Positions 1-9,434 are shown, counted from the stretch's first letter. The stretch is DNA of 64,000 nucleotides from Bacteroidetes bacterium B1(2017) (GCA_002256395.1 NKJG01000001.1:930001-994000); one strand, 5' to 3'. Translations and numbers: made by a program. The notes: generated by a model from the letters alone, not told the origin.

Positions 1-712
1 AACAATAGGCAATACAAGAGATTACATTGATATAACCTATAACAAAATTTTAATACATAAACAAAATAAGGAAGGTGTAGTACTAGATTCCATTTTACTA
101 AACCCGGTTTTGGATATGGATAGTGCCAGTTATATTATTATTAAGGATAATAATTATATAGAGGGTTTTAATGCCACCCTGGCTAACGCAATTATTGAAG
201 GTTGTCAAGTAATGGGGCCAAACAGTTTGCTATTTAGTTATAAGAACCAAACAGGAAGTACGTTTGTTATTAACTTAGATTCTAATTTTAACACTATTTG
301 GAGTAAGGAAATTAAATTAGGCTACCATAATTATTACAGTTTATTGGCAACTTCTGATGGTGGCTGTATACTTACAGGTTGGAATTATTCTGCCATCAGC
401 ACTCAGGAATTACCCTTATTTGCTGTAAAATTGGATTCTAAAGGTCAGCTAAATTCAATACATGAAACTAATCCAAATAAGGAAAATTGGAATGTCTATC
501 CAAATCCTTTCGTATCAAAAATTACAATTGAAAATAAGGAAAATGCTTGTTATGAATTTAGCTTGTATTCTATTGCTGGAAACCAACTAATGAGTCAAAT
601 TAATTGTGTAGAGAAACAAGAAATTGACTTAAACGGAGTTTCCTCTGGTATTTATTATTACACGCTAAGGAAAAACGGAATAAACTTTAAAAACGGAATT
701 CTTGTAAAGTAA
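1..712 (+). CDS. T9SS cargo protein, 3' part (5' end outside window)
   Basis: The frame is open from base 2 to the stop at 710-712 without a convincing start, so the gene enters from upstream and only the last 236 residues are seen. The final ~75 residues form a type A T9SS sorting domain: NVYPNPF, then a β-rich stretch, then GVSSGIYYYTL and a terminal lysine. In Bacteroidota this tail sends a protein through the type IX secretion system to the cell surface or medium. The part before it (segments such as TSDGGCILTGW and LDSNFNTIW) resembles the blades of secreted β-propeller proteins. Its stop lies four bases from the convergent stop of the kinase gene. The substrate or role is unknown. Confidence 0.85.
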   Translation, partial: TIGNTRDYIDITYNKILIHKQNKEGVVLDSILLNPVLDMDSASYIIIKDNNYIEGFNATLANAIIEGCQVMGPNSLLFSYKNQTGSTFVINLDSNFNTIWSKEIKLGYHNYYSLLATSDGGCILTGWNYSAISTQELPLFAVKLDSKGQLNSIHETNPNKENWNVYPNPFVSKITIENKENACYEFSLYSIAGNQLMSQINCVEKQEIDLNGVSSGIYYYTLRKNGINFKNGILVK

Positions 713-716
713 TCCG

Positions 717-1877
717 CTACTCCGCATTCAACACAATTCTAAACGTAGTGCCTTTGCCTAGCTCTGAGTGGCGCACATAGATTTGGCCTTTGTGGTACTC
801 GTTTACAATGCGCTTTACTAGCGATAATCCTAGTCCCCAGCCACGTTTTTTAGTGGTAAAGCCTGGCTTAAAAACTGTTTTAAACTTGCCACGTGGAATA
901 CCTTTACCCGTATCTGTAATATCAATAAAAACATTTAGCTCATCGTGGTTAATGGCTATGCGCAAGCTGCCCGTTCCATCCATGGCATCAATGGCGTTTT
1001 TGCATAGGTTTTCTATTACCCAATCAAAAAGCGGAATATTAATTTTAGCCCAATTGCCAGGCTGACCAATTTCTATAGAAAAATCTACTTTGCTTGATAC
1101 ACGGTTGCGCAAATAGCCAATGGCTTTTTCTATTACTAAGTCGAGGTTTTCTGCTTTTAATATAGGTTCAGACCCAATTTTAGAGAAGCGCTCTGTAATT
1201 AGTTCTAGCCTCTTAATATCGTAATCTACTTCTTTTAAGATTTCTTCTTGCTGGTCTTTTTCTGTTTCCTTTAGCATGTTATGCCACTCGCGCAAACTAG
1301 AAATAGGTGTGCCTAATTGGTGGGCTGTTTCTTTGCTCATACCTACCCACACTTGGTTTTGCTCTGCACGCCTGCTGTTACTTAAGGCAAAATAGCTCAT
1401 TAAGGCAAAAAAAGCGATAAGCGATAATTGAATAAAAGGATACGTTTTTAGTGCCGTTAAAATGTAGGAGTTTTTATAGTACAGAAAATTAGAGCGGTTG
1501 TTCTCTTTGTCGTATTCTATTTGAATGGGCTCATGCTCTTCTTTCATTATTGCCAATTCAGAAGCAAGGTAATTTGTATCTAAAGCCTTTAATGAATCGA
1601 GGTTTCTATGCGAAATTATTTTGTCGTTATCGTCTACCAAAATGGTAGGAATCGTTTCATTGTCTTTAATAATATCTAGTAAGAAATTAATATCTGTTTC
1701 GCCGGTGGCCGCACCTAATTGCCTGGTGGCATTTGCCCAGAGTTTAATTTTTTTATCTTCCTGTGCCGCCAAATCTTTTACCAAGCTGCGGGTATATAAC
1801 AAAGAAAAACCGCCAATAAACATGGCAGCAATTACTATACTTATTTTCCAATAACGCTTTTTTTCGTATGCCTTCAT
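717..1877 (-). CDS. Membrane sensor histidine kinase
   Basis: A 386-residue inner-membrane kinase. Two hydrophobic segments (about residues 11-28 and 148-165) bracket a ~115-residue periplasmic sensor region. The dimerisation/phosphoacceptor helix holds AHQLGTP with the likely phosphorylated His186. The HATPase domain follows with the N box (ENLCKNAIDAM), G1 (DTGKGIP) and G2 (RGWGLGLSLVKRI). No HAMP, receiver or DNA-binding domain is visible and no response regulator is adjacent, so the partner must be elsewhere. The AHQLGTP H box, rather than a plain SHELRTPL, is typical of a Bacteroidota kinase group. An exact TATATTTG box sits just upstream of the start and implies a very short leader. Confidence 0.9.
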   Translation of the reverse strand: MKAYEKKRYWKISIVIAAMFIGGFSLLYTRSLVKDLAAQEDKKIKLWANATRQLGAATGETDINFLLDIIKDNETIPTILVDDNDKIISHRNLDSLKALDTNYLASELAIMKEEHEPIQIEYDKENNRSNFLYYKNSYILTALKTYPFIQLSLIAFFALMSYFALSNSRRAEQNQVWVGMSKETAHQLGTPISSLREWHNMLKETEKDQQEEILKEVDYDIKRLELITERFSKIGSEPILKAENLDLVIEKAIGYLRNRVSSKVDFSIEIGQPGNWAKINIPLFDWVIENLCKNAIDAMDGTGSLRIAINHDELNVFIDITDTGKGIPRGKFKTVFKPGFTTKKRGWGLGLSLVKRIVNEYHKGQIYVRHSELGKGTTFRIVLNAE

Positions 1878-1891
1878 TTTTGCTCTTAGGT

Positions 1892-1899
1892 CAAATATA
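1892..1899 (-). promoter_or_regulatory. Candidate -7 box for the histidine kinase gene
   Basis: Read on the minus strand this is TATATTTG, an exact match to the Bacteroidota -7 consensus TAnnTTTG. It lies 15 bases before the kinase ATG. No TTG -33 element is found at the ideal 17-23 base spacing. Confidence 0.5.
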
Positions 1900-1958
1900 C
1901 GTTTCCGATTTACAATAAATCAGAAACAAAATCCAATATTTGCCAGAAAGAACGCAAA

Positions 1959-2714
1959 ATGAAGGCAATTATTGACTGGAACGACAAAAAATACGAGATA
2001 AATTTCTCAAAACTGCACGATTTGTCTATTCCTATGCAGAGTGGCGATGCCAATCCCAATGCATTTCATATTCCCTCGCCTAGGTTCGAACCAATTAAAG
2101 TGGGCGATTTTGTAGGTTCTGTGGCTCAAGGTAGCGGCGCCAATTGCGAAAACCTTATGATAAACGCCCATGGAAACGGCACTCATACCGAGTGTATAGG
2201 GCATATTACCAAAGAACGCGTAAGTATAAACCAAAGCCTAAAACACTTTCATTATGTGGCGCAAGTAATAAGCCTTGAACCTATTCAACTGCCAAATGGT
2301 GATTGGGCAGTACCAAAAGATGATGTAGAAAACAGGCTCGAACCCAATATACAGGCGCTTATTATTAGAACTTTGCCCAATTCCAGCGATAAGTTAACTC
2401 AATTCTATTCGGGCAATAACCCTTGCTATTTATTGCCTGAGCTAACTGCTTTGCTGGCAGAAAAGCAAATAGAACATTTATTGGTTGACTTACCCTCTGT
2501 AGACCGAGAGGAAGATGCCGGAGCCATGGCGGCACATAAGGCTTTTTGGTGTTATCCAGAAAAACCACGTATCAATGCTACTATAAGTGAAATGGTTTTT
2601 GTTGAAAATTCTATTGCCGACGGAATCTATTTCTTAAACATACAAATTGCCTCACTCGAAACAGATGCAAGTCCATCGAAACCGGTTTTGTATGGGATGG
2701 ATTGTATCGGATAA
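1959..2714 (+). CDS. Cyclase-family metal-dependent hydrolase
   Basis: A 251-residue protein of the cyclase / kynurenine formamidase-like fold (Pfam 'Cyclase'). The metal-binding signature is present as HGNGTHTECIGH, matching the family pattern HxGTHxDxxxH with Glu in place of Asp. The later LLVDLPSVDREED...AHKAFW segment matches the conserved LLVDxxSxD...H block. Family members hydrolyse amides or lactones such as N-formylkynurenine, but no kynurenine gene is nearby, so the substrate is open. No signal peptide is visible, so it is probably cytoplasmic. It is divergent from the kinase gene, with 81 bp between the two starts; a near-match AATATTTG lies at 1935-1942. Confidence 0.85.
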   Translation: MKAIIDWNDKKYEINFSKLHDLSIPMQSGDANPNAFHIPSPRFEPIKVGDFVGSVAQGSGANCENLMINAHGNGTHTECIGHITKERVSINQSLKHFHYVAQVISLEPIQLPNGDWAVPKDDVENRLEPNIQALIIRTLPNSSDKLTQFYSGNNPCYLLPELTALLAEKQIEHLLVDLPSVDREEDAGAMAAHKAFWCYPEKPRINATISEMVFVENSIADGIYFLNIQIASLETDASPSKPVLYGMDCIG

Positions 2715-2757
2715 AGGTCAATAAATAATTAAAAAAACTAGATGAGGCAGGGTTTAC

Positions 2758-2787
2758 TTGCATGGGTGCCTCAAATTCCTATTTTTG
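2758..2787 (+). promoter_or_regulatory. Promoter of the PPIase gene (TTG-N19-TATTTTTG)
   Basis: TTG at 2758-2760, 19 bases, then TATTTTTG at 2780-2787, fitting the Bacteroidota consensus TTG-N17-23-TAnnTTTG. Transcription would begin near 2793, which places it downstream of the possible ATG at 2762 and supports the ATG at 2810. Confidence 0.65.
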
Positions 2788-2809
2788 CATCACTTTAAAA
2801 ATTACATTT

Positions 2810-4804
2810 ATGAAGAAAACCGCATTAGTGCTAGGTTTTTTAGGTTGTTTAGGTGCATTTCAAGCGAATGCTCAAAAAGTTTCTAAGAATGCTCCTGCCA
2901 AAAAACCCGCAGCCGCAGAAGTTGTTAAACCAAATCCAAGCATTTTTACCATAGGTAGTGATGCTATTTTGCAAGACGAATTTCTTCGTCAGCTTAACAA
3001 AAACAGAAAAGACAAAACCACTCCTACCGAGGCCGAAATTAGGGAGTACCTTGATTTATATGTGAATTTTAAATTGAAGGTGAAAGAGGCAATTAGCATG
3101 AGTTTGGATACAAACCCTGCTTTTAAATCGGAATTAGCTGGTTACCGCAAGCAATTAGCTGCTCCTTATTTAAATGACAAGAAGGTAACTGAAGGTTTAA
3201 TGCAAGAGGCTTACGATCGCATGAAATCTGAGGTTAATGCAAGCCATATCTTAATTACCGTTGCACCTAATGCATCGGCAAAAGATACCTTAGAGGCTTA
3301 CAACAAAATTTTAGATTTGCGCAAGCGTGCCCTTAAAGGCGAAAGCTTTGATAGCTTAGCTTCTAAATATTCAGATGATCCATCGGCTAAAAAGAACTTT
3401 GGTAAATTAGGTTGGTTTACTGTTTTCCAAATGGTATATCCGTTTGAGAACATGGCCTACAAAACCAATAAAGGTGATATTAGTGCTCCTTTCCGCACTC
3501 AATTTGGGTATCATATTATGCGTGTAAATGGCAACCGTGCTGCACGTGGCGAAATTAAGGTTCAACACATCATGGTGAGAACGGGTTATGGCGCTACACC
3601 AGAAACGTTAGGAAATGCAAAAGAACGCATTGATGCTGCCTACAAAGAATTTCAAGCTGGTATTCCATTTGATAGTTTGGTAGAAAAATACTCTCAAGAT
3701 GATGGTAGCAAAGGCAACAAAGGTGTAATGAACTGGGTATCGAGCTTAAGTGGTTACCCTGATGAATTTAAAGATGTTTGTTTTTCCTTAAAACCAGGCG
3801 AAACCTCTAAACCTTTTGCTACTGATTACGGTTACCATATGGTAAAATATGTAGAGTTTAGACCACTTGGCGAAATGAAAGATGTACAAGATGTAATTAA
3901 AAATAAAGTTACACGTGATAGTCGTTCTGAGGGTTCTAAAACAGCGGTGATTGCCCGTGTGAAAAAGGAAAACAACTACAGAGAAAACACCGCTAACTTA
4001 AATGAGTTTGCTAGTAAATTAGATACCAGCTTTATTAAAGGCACTTGGAAGTTTGACGAAACTAAAGTAGTGAGCAAGCCTTTGTTTACTATTGGTAACG
4101 TAACGTATACCACACACGATTTTGGTAAATACCTAGAAGGTAACCAAGATGTACACGAGAAAGAAAATGCTGCCATGGTAGCTAAAAATCAGTTCACTAC
4201 TTGGGCTAGCGATAAATGCTTAGCGTATGAAGAAAGCATTTTGGAAACTAAGTACCCAGAGTTTAAAAACATTATGACCGAATACCACGATGGTATTTTG
4301 TTATTTGATTTAACAGATAGAAAAGTTTGGAGTAAAGCCATTAACGATACTGCAGGTTTAGAAGCTTATTATGAAGCTTACAAAACCAAATACATGTGGA
4401 AAGACCGCGTACACTACCAAACTTACAATTGCTTAGATGCTAAAACTAAAGAAGCCGCTATGAAGATGTTTAAAGCTGGTAAACCAGAAGCCGATATCTT
4501 TAAGAAACTAAACAAGAAAGTAAGCAATGCCTTAATAGCGAAAGATCATAAAGCAGAAAAAACAGATGCTACTGCTGCTAAACTTTGGGATGCAAAAGGT
4601 GTGGTAGATATTACCGAAGCCGATGCCAACAAGTTTTATAATGTATTAGGAATTATTGCTCCTGAACCTAAAAGCTTAAAAGAAGCTAAAGGATTAGTTA
4701 CAAGCGATTACCAAGAATATTTAATGCTAGAATGGGTAAAAGAGCTTAGAGCTAAATACCCTGTAGTAGTAAACGAAGCTGCTTTGTTAGACCTAACTAA
4801 ATAA
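2810..4804 (+). CDS. Periplasmic peptidylprolyl isomerase with two parvulin domains (SurA/PpiD-like)
   Basis: 664 residues from the ATG at 2810. This start gives a clean signal peptide (MKKTALVLGFLGCLGAFQANA) and lies after the promoter; an in-frame ATG at 2762 would precede it. Two consecutive PpiC/parvulin rotamase domains are visible. The first opens with ASHILITV and closes with QFGYHIMRVNG; the second opens with VQHIMVRTG and closes with DYGYHMVKYVE. Flanking N-terminal helices and a long C-terminal region give a SurA-like plan. Such proteins chaperone outer membrane proteins in the periplasm and catalyse prolyl cis-trans isomerisation. The gene stands alone and ends at a strong terminator. 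Confidence 0.9.
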   Translation: MKKTALVLGFLGCLGAFQANAQKVSKNAPAKKPAAAEVVKPNPSIFTIGSDAILQDEFLRQLNKNRKDKTTPTEAEIREYLDLYVNFKLKVKEAISMSLDTNPAFKSELAGYRKQLAAPYLNDKKVTEGLMQEAYDRMKSEVNASHILITVAPNASAKDTLEAYNKILDLRKRALKGESFDSLASKYSDDPSAKKNFGKLGWFTVFQMVYPFENMAYKTNKGDISAPFRTQFGYHIMRVNGNRAARGEIKVQHIMVRTGYGATPETLGNAKERIDAAYKEFQAGIPFDSLVEKYSQDDGSKGNKGVMNWVSSLSGYPDEFKDVCFSLKPGETSKPFATDYGYHMVKYVEFRPLGEMKDVQDVIKNKVTRDSRSEGSKTAVIARVKKENNYRENTANLNEFASKLDTSFIKGTWKFDETKVVSKPLFTIGNVTYTTHDFGKYLEGNQDVHEKENAAMVAKNQFTTWASDKCLAYEESILETKYPEFKNIMTEYHDGILLFDLTDRKVWSKAINDTAGLEAYYEAYKTKYMWKDRVHYQTYNCLDAKTKEAAMKMFKAGKPEADIFKKLNKKVSNALIAKDHKAEKTDATAAKLWDAKGVVDITEADANKFYNVLGIIAPEPKSLKEAKGLVTSDYQEYLMLEWVKELRAKYPVVVNEAALLDLTK

Positions 4805-4820
4805 ACAAAAGATTCATTAT

Positions 4821-4850
4821 AAAAGAAGAGGGCTTGTCCCTCTTTTTTTA
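4821..4850. terminator. Bidirectional intrinsic terminator
   Basis: A 12-bp stem (4821-4832 with 4838-4849, one G-T pair), loop CTTGT, ending in a T run on the plus strand and preceded by an A run, so it can also act on the minus strand. It lies between the convergent PPIase and PLP-enzyme genes. Confidence 0.85.
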
Positions 4851-4853
4851 TGC

Positions 4854-5744
4854 TTATTGATAAGCACTTAAGCCACCTATTAAACCGCCATTATGGTAAG
4901 CCAAAACGGTTTCTCCTGGGGCAAAATAATCTTCTTCTATAAGGGTAAGTATACCTTGCATCAATTTGGCTTCGTAAACCACATCTAATAAAACGCCTGT
5001 GCTAGAAGCAAAGCTTTGTATAAAAGCCAACAAGGCTTCATCCCATTTGGCATAGCCTGAACCACAAAAGCGGTGATGTAATACAAAACTATCGGCACTA
5101 AAATCTGCAAACTCTGCGGCCATGGCTTCTGCACCTTTAAGCACTACTACCCCATGAACTTTAGTAGCTAGTTTATTTTCTAACACACCACGCAGTAAAC
5201 CGCGCATGGTGCTACCGGTGCCTACAGATGTAAATACATGAGTAGGAGTTTTTAATTCCTCACTCAATTCCCAATCCTTTACACTTTCGGCCACTCCCAG
5301 CTCTCCATGCAAACCAGCGCCACCTTCGGGCACTTGGTAGGCTAGTTGGTTCGAACCGAAATAGCTAGCAAACAAAGCATCTTTTTGTTTGTACTCCTCT
5401 CTTGAAACAAATTGTAGGTTCATACCAAATGCTTTACATAAGGCTAGTTGCATATTTGTTTCTACCTGACCGCGCACAAAGGCATGCGTTTTAAACCCAT
5501 ACTTAGCTCCAGCCGCTGCTGTGGCCAATAAATGATTGCTATAGGCGCCACCATAGGTAACTAACAAGTTTGCTTTTTGTGCATGTGCTGCCAACAAATG
5601 GTATTTAAGTTTGCGCCATTTATTGCCCGAAATAAAGGGATGCGAAAGATCTTCGCGCTTAATAAATAAGGAAATATTTTTAGCTGCTACTTGCTCTAAA
5701 AAAACTTGCTCAATAGGTGCATATGGATTACTTAGTTGGAGCAT
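4854..5744 (-). CDS. PLP enzyme, ACC deaminase / D-cysteine desulfhydrase family
   Basis: A 296-residue fold-type II pyridoxal-phosphate enzyme. The N-terminal FIKREDLSHPFISGNKWRK segment carries the Schiff-base lysine (Lys42 in GNKWRK). YGGAYSNH and the phosphate-binding VGTGSTMRG match the 1-aminocyclopropane-1-carboxylate deaminase / D-cysteine desulfhydrase group, which removes ammonia (and H2S from D-cysteine) from small amino acids. It is slightly shorter than the usual 320-340 residues. Many Bacteroidota have one copy of this gene; true ACC deaminase activity cannot be told from the sequence alone. Its start overlaps the upstream membrane-protein gene by 17 bp, so the two are probably co-transcribed. 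Confidence 0.85.
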   Translation of the reverse strand: MLQLSNPYAPIEQVFLEQVAAKNISLFIKREDLSHPFISGNKWRKLKYHLLAAHAQKANLLVTYGGAYSNHLLATAAAGAKYGFKTHAFVRGQVETNMQLALCKAFGMNLQFVSREEYKQKDALFASYFGSNQLAYQVPEGGAGLHGELGVAESVKDWELSEELKTPTHVFTSVGTGSTMRGLLRGVLENKLATKVHGVVVLKGAEAMAAEFADFSADSFVLHHRFCGSGYAKWDEALLAFIQSFASSTGVLLDVVYEAKLMQGILTLIEEDYFAPGETVLAYHNGGLIGGLSAYQ

Positions 5745-7059
5745 ATTTTCTGAACCAAGGATGTGAAAGAATAAACCAAACTAGACTCAGCCAAAGCAGG
5801 GGAGCAACAGCTACTCTATACCTAGAAAGGCCCAATACGCCAGTAGAGGCAATAATATAGGCAACAAACAAAAACAGACAGATACGAAAGGCCCCACTCA
5901 ACTCTTTTTGAAACAAGGCCCTAAGAAAAGCAAATGCTGCGAGGGTGTTAAAGAGCAAGCAAACTAATAATATAACTAACAACGCAAGCGGTGCATTGGC
6001 AACAAAACTACCTAAACCATGTATCAAACCTTGTGTGTGTATTACATGGTATAATCCTAGGTAATTGCCTTCGCTCATATTTAAAAAATGCACCCACTCA
6101 AACCTACCCGGATCAAGCATAAAGGCAAACCAGGCTTTTATATTAAACCACGCAAAAAAGTATGGGTGCTGAGCTATAATTTCTTTGCCCGATGCATTCA
6201 TTAATTCATACCTGTTCTTGTATACTTCTTGTGCATTAATCTTGGCCATCAATACGTCCTGAACCGAGTCGGCATAGGCCTCTCCAAAGAGTTGGCCGTT
6301 GGTGTATTTGGCCATGTATTTAAGTACAAAAATGGGTGTAACAGACGAGTAATGGTAATACCCAGTTATGCGCTGGTTATAGCTTGAATAGCCATGATAG
6401 ATAAGTGGTAATAATAAAAAGGGTAGCAAGAAACGCAAGGCTTTCTTTCTAAGAAATACTCCAACTAAAATTAAAGCAATGCTTATACCCAATAAAAAGG
6501 CAACAGGTTTGGTAAGCATAGCTATAGCAAAAAATACTACCGCATACACACTGTTTTTATAGTTTGGTTCTTGCCAAAGTTGCCACGTAAAATAGAAGGC
6601 CCAAAACAATAAACTTTGGAACAAAATATCGCTCATAACAAAGTTGCAATGGATAATTTGTGAAGGGTAAAGAACGAGTAGTAACAAGAGTAAAAATCTG
6701 CTTACACCCGCATTTAAGTTAAGCTTATTAAGCACCAATAGAACACCAAACAAGGTGCTTAAACTAATACCCATTTGCAGCAGCAGTATGGCATAATCTG
6801 TTTGAACCAACAGCTTTACTACATAAATTAAAAAGCCATATACAGGCGGACGAAAGCTATAGTAATCGGGTTTTATGGGAGCATCCCAGGGAGCGGCATA
6901 GAGGCTCGCATGCAACTTAATATTGGTAGCTTGCGAAAGGTAATCTATAGAATCTACCAAATAAATACTACCCGTATGCCAAGCTTGTAAAAAGCCTAGC
7001 AGATGCAGAATTACTGCTCCTATCCAAAATTGTTTACCAGATATAGAAGGGAGTTTCAT
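5728..7059 (-). CDS. Polytopic membrane protein, glycosyltransferase 39/ArnT-like
   Basis: A 443-residue integral membrane protein with about ten hydrophobic segments. The first loop (about residues 30-75) contains DSIDYLSQA and a YSFRPPVYGFLIYVV stretch, the layout of the acidic-motif loop in GT-C dolichyl/undecaprenyl-phosphate-sugar transferases such as PMT/ArnT. It probably moves a sugar or other group from a lipid carrier to an envelope acceptor, but the acceptor cannot be named. The start is four bases downstream of the M1 peptidase stop, and the gene overlaps the PLP enzyme, forming a short minus-strand run M1 peptidase, this gene, PLP enzyme. Confidence 0.7.
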   Translation of the reverse strand: MKLPSISGKQFWIGAVILHLLGFLQAWHTGSIYLVDSIDYLSQATNIKLHASLYAAPWDAPIKPDYYSFRPPVYGFLIYVVKLLVQTDYAILLLQMGISLSTLFGVLLVLNKLNLNAGVSRFLLLLLLVLYPSQIIHCNFVMSDILFQSLLFWAFYFTWQLWQEPNYKNSVYAVVFFAIAMLTKPVAFLLGISIALILVGVFLRKKALRFLLPFLLLPLIYHGYSSYNQRITGYYHYSSVTPIFVLKYMAKYTNGQLFGEAYADSVQDVLMAKINAQEVYKNRYELMNASGKEIIAQHPYFFAWFNIKAWFAFMLDPGRFEWVHFLNMSEGNYLGLYHVIHTQGLIHGLGSFVANAPLALLVILLVCLLFNTLAAFAFLRALFQKELSGAFRICLFLFVAYIIASTGVLGLSRYRVAVAPLLWLSLVWFILSHPWFRKYAPTK

Positions 7060-7063
7060 GTCC

Positions 7064-9424
7064 CTATTTTTGTGCCTTCTTCATTGGGTTGTCTTCGTTG
7101 TTTTGTCCGCGACCAATAGTTTTAGCCTTGTACAAATCAAATCTACTTGGAGCGTCTTTGCTAGGCCAGGTATTATTACCCTCAAATATATCGGCAGTTT
7201 CTTTATATGGGTCGAGAAGTATTGACTTAACCTTCTTTTCTTTCATAAAGGTTTTGGTTACCCTAAACTCATTCTTCCGCCAGATATAGGCGCTAATATA
7301 GTCCACCTCAGACGTACCATCTTCATAGTTCCATTGAATAATAACTGGCATAACTAAACCACCAATATTACTTAAATGTAGTTCGTAATAATACTTACCT
7401 GCATAAGCTTTTAGCTCTTCTTCGTTAACCGGAGTAATGTTCTCGTGGCGATTAACCATTTTAGTGGTTTCTGGTTCTGATGATTCGTTATAGTAATAAT
7501 AGAAATCGCGCAGGGAGGTGTCTTGATCTACTAAAAATTTCATGCCACTTGCCTTGTTGCGTATACGCGAAATATGAATAAACTCTGCAGGTTTAACCCC
7601 ACCCGATTTTACCTCAACCATTTTCTCTAGAGCGCCCGACGGCATCTTAGCTTCAAAACATAAGACACTATCTAAAGAAATATCAACCGGTTCTATATCA
7701 TAAAACCAACCACGCCAATACCAATCTAAATCTACCCCAGAGGCATCTTCCATAGTTCTAAAGAAATCGGCAGGTGAGGGGTGCTTAAAGGCCCAACGGC
7801 GACAATATTCTTTAAACGCATAATCGAACAACTCTTGGCCCATTACTGTTTCGCGTAATATATTTAAGGCGGTGGCAGGCTTAGCATAGGCATTCGGACC
7901 AAATTGATTAATGTTTTCGCTATTGGTCATAATAGGCTCTAGCTGGTTTTTAGGCAGCTTCATGTAATCTACAATTTTATGCGCTGGCCCACGTGCCGAA
8001 GGATAATTATTATCAAACTCTTGCTCGGCCAAAAACTGCACAAAGGTATTTAAGCCTTCATCCATCCAACTCCAATTGCGCTCATCTGAGTTTATAATCA
8101 TTGGAAAGAAATTATGTCCCACCTCATGAATAATAACACCCAACATACCATACTTGGTTCTCGAACTATAGGTACCATCGGTATCGGTTCGACCAAAATT
8201 AAAACAGATCATAGGATACTCCATTCCATTGGCAGCCTCTACGCTAATAGCCACAGGATACGGATACGCAATAGTATATTTAGAATACACACGAATGGTA
8301 TGCGCCACCGTTTTGGTAGAATATTTTCTGTATAAGCCATAGGCCTCTTTAGGATAATAGCTCATACACATTATTTTCTTTCCTTCAACCACAACTGGCA
8401 AAGCATCCCACACAAATTTGCGCGAGCTACCCCAAGCAAAGTCGCGTACGTTTTTGGCAGTGTATTTCCAAACCTTATAGTTTGTTTTATCGGGGTTAAG
8501 TTCACGCGCCTTAGCTTCGTCTAAGGTAACCACTTCGACAGGCTCAGTGACCGTGCCGGTGGCAGAGCTCGTCGAAGTCCAACGAGCAAATTGTGCAGGC
8601 GTTAATACCTCTTTGTAATTGCTACAGGTACCGGTAGACGCCACCACATGATCGGCAGGAACTTTCATAGACACCTCAAAGTTTCCAAACACTAGAGAGA
8701 ACTCTCCCCTACCCGTAAACTGTTTATTATTCCAACCTTGGTAATCGCTGTACACACACATGCGCGGGTACCATTGCGTAATGGTAAAAGTGCAATTGCT
8801 ATCTGTTCCAAAACGCTCGTAACCACCCCTACCGCCAATCTTCATGCGCTCGGGTAGTTTATAATTCCATTTTATTTGAAAGGTAAATTTCTGTTTTGGT
8901 TTTAGCGCAACGGGCAAATCAATGCGCATCATGGTATAGTTAATGGTGTATTTTAAAGGTATGCCACTAGTATCGGCTACCGTTAAAATATTTACTCCAT
9001 AACCCTCCAAATTCTTCTTAATATCCATACCATCCAATTGGCCGGTAGTTAAAGGAAAGCCCTTTTCGTTACCATCAAAAAAGTTCGATTCGTTGTTTGG
9101 GTTATGTTGGTTTTCGTCAAGCTGAACCCATAAATAGGTAAGTACATCGGGCGAATTATTGGTATAGGTAATTTGCTCCTCACCATGCAAGCGCAAAGCC
9201 TTCTCATCTAAGGTAGCATTAATTTTATAATCGGCTTGCTGCTGCCAATAATTTGCACCTGGCGCACCCGAAGCAGTGCGGTAAGGTGAGGCATCGGGCA
9301 AAATGGTTCCTAATTGTTCAAACTTATTTCCATGGTTGGAGCTAGGGTTATTACGCAAGTTTTGAGCCTGCAAACCCAAATGAGTCAAAGAAATAAGTAG
9401 GAATGTAAGTATGTATTTATTCAT
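7064..9424 (-). CDS. M1-family metallopeptidase (secreted aminopeptidase)
   Basis: 786 residues from the ATG at 9424, which begins the signal peptide MNKYILTFLLISLTHLGLQA; an earlier in-frame ATG at 9454 would overlap the upstream gene. The gluzincin zinc site is HEVGH (residues 433-437) with the third ligand Glu in WMDEGLNTF 19 residues later, and GMEYP takes the place of the GAMEN substrate motif. These are hallmarks of M1 aminopeptidases, here exported to the periplasm or surface. The N-terminal half is the β-saddle domain. A REP-like palindrome inside the gene (8532-8578) is translated in frame as about 16 extra residues before the catalytic domain. Upstream are HupE-like and DUF6702-like genes. 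Confidence 0.92.
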   Translation of the reverse strand: MNKYILTFLLISLTHLGLQAQNLRNNPSSNHGNKFEQLGTILPDASPYRTASGAPGANYWQQQADYKINATLDEKALRLHGEEQITYTNNSPDVLTYLWVQLDENQHNPNNESNFFDGNEKGFPLTTGQLDGMDIKKNLEGYGVNILTVADTSGIPLKYTINYTMMRIDLPVALKPKQKFTFQIKWNYKLPERMKIGGRGGYERFGTDSNCTFTITQWYPRMCVYSDYQGWNNKQFTGRGEFSLVFGNFEVSMKVPADHVVASTGTCSNYKEVLTPAQFARWTSTSSATGTVTEPVEVVTLDEAKARELNPDKTNYKVWKYTAKNVRDFAWGSSRKFVWDALPVVVEGKKIMCMSYYPKEAYGLYRKYSTKTVAHTIRVYSKYTIAYPYPVAISVEAANGMEYPMICFNFGRTDTDGTYSSRTKYGMLGVIIHEVGHNFFPMIINSDERNWSWMDEGLNTFVQFLAEQEFDNNYPSARGPAHKIVDYMKLPKNQLEPIMTNSENINQFGPNAYAKPATALNILRETVMGQELFDYAFKEYCRRWAFKHPSPADFFRTMEDASGVDLDWYWRGWFYDIEPVDISLDSVLCFEAKMPSGALEKMVEVKSGGVKPAEFIHISRIRNKASGMKFLVDQDTSLRDFYYYYNESSEPETTKMVNRHENITPVNEEELKAYAGKYYYELHLSNIGGLVMPVIIQWNYEDGTSEVDYISAYIWRKNEFRVTKTFMKEKKVKSILLDPYKETADIFEGNNTWPSKDAPSRFDLYKAKTIGRGQNNEDNPMKKAQK
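8532..8578. repeat. REP-like palindrome inserted in frame in the M1 peptidase gene
   Basis: The ends ACTTCGACAGGCTC and GAGCTCGTCGAAGT are near-perfect inverted repeats around a GC-rich centre. On the coding strand this reads TSTSSATGTVTEPVEV. The same TTCGACAGGCTCA / TGAGCTCGTCGAA core occurs in intergenic DNA at 10555-10680 and, as halves, near 12233 and 41407. Confidence 0.75.
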
Positions 9425-9434
9425 TATTTGGTTA

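Noticed and set aside
2762-2809. Longer start for the PPIase gene at the ATG at 2762
   Set aside because: It precedes the predicted transcription start and hides the signal peptide; the ATG at 2810 is better.
5340-5370. Recurrent GGTTCGAACC-like palindrome as a regulatory word (also near 2085, 53708 and 56870)
   Set aside because: The hits fall inside coding sequence and fit preferred Asn, Glu and Phe codons; positions are not promoter-like.
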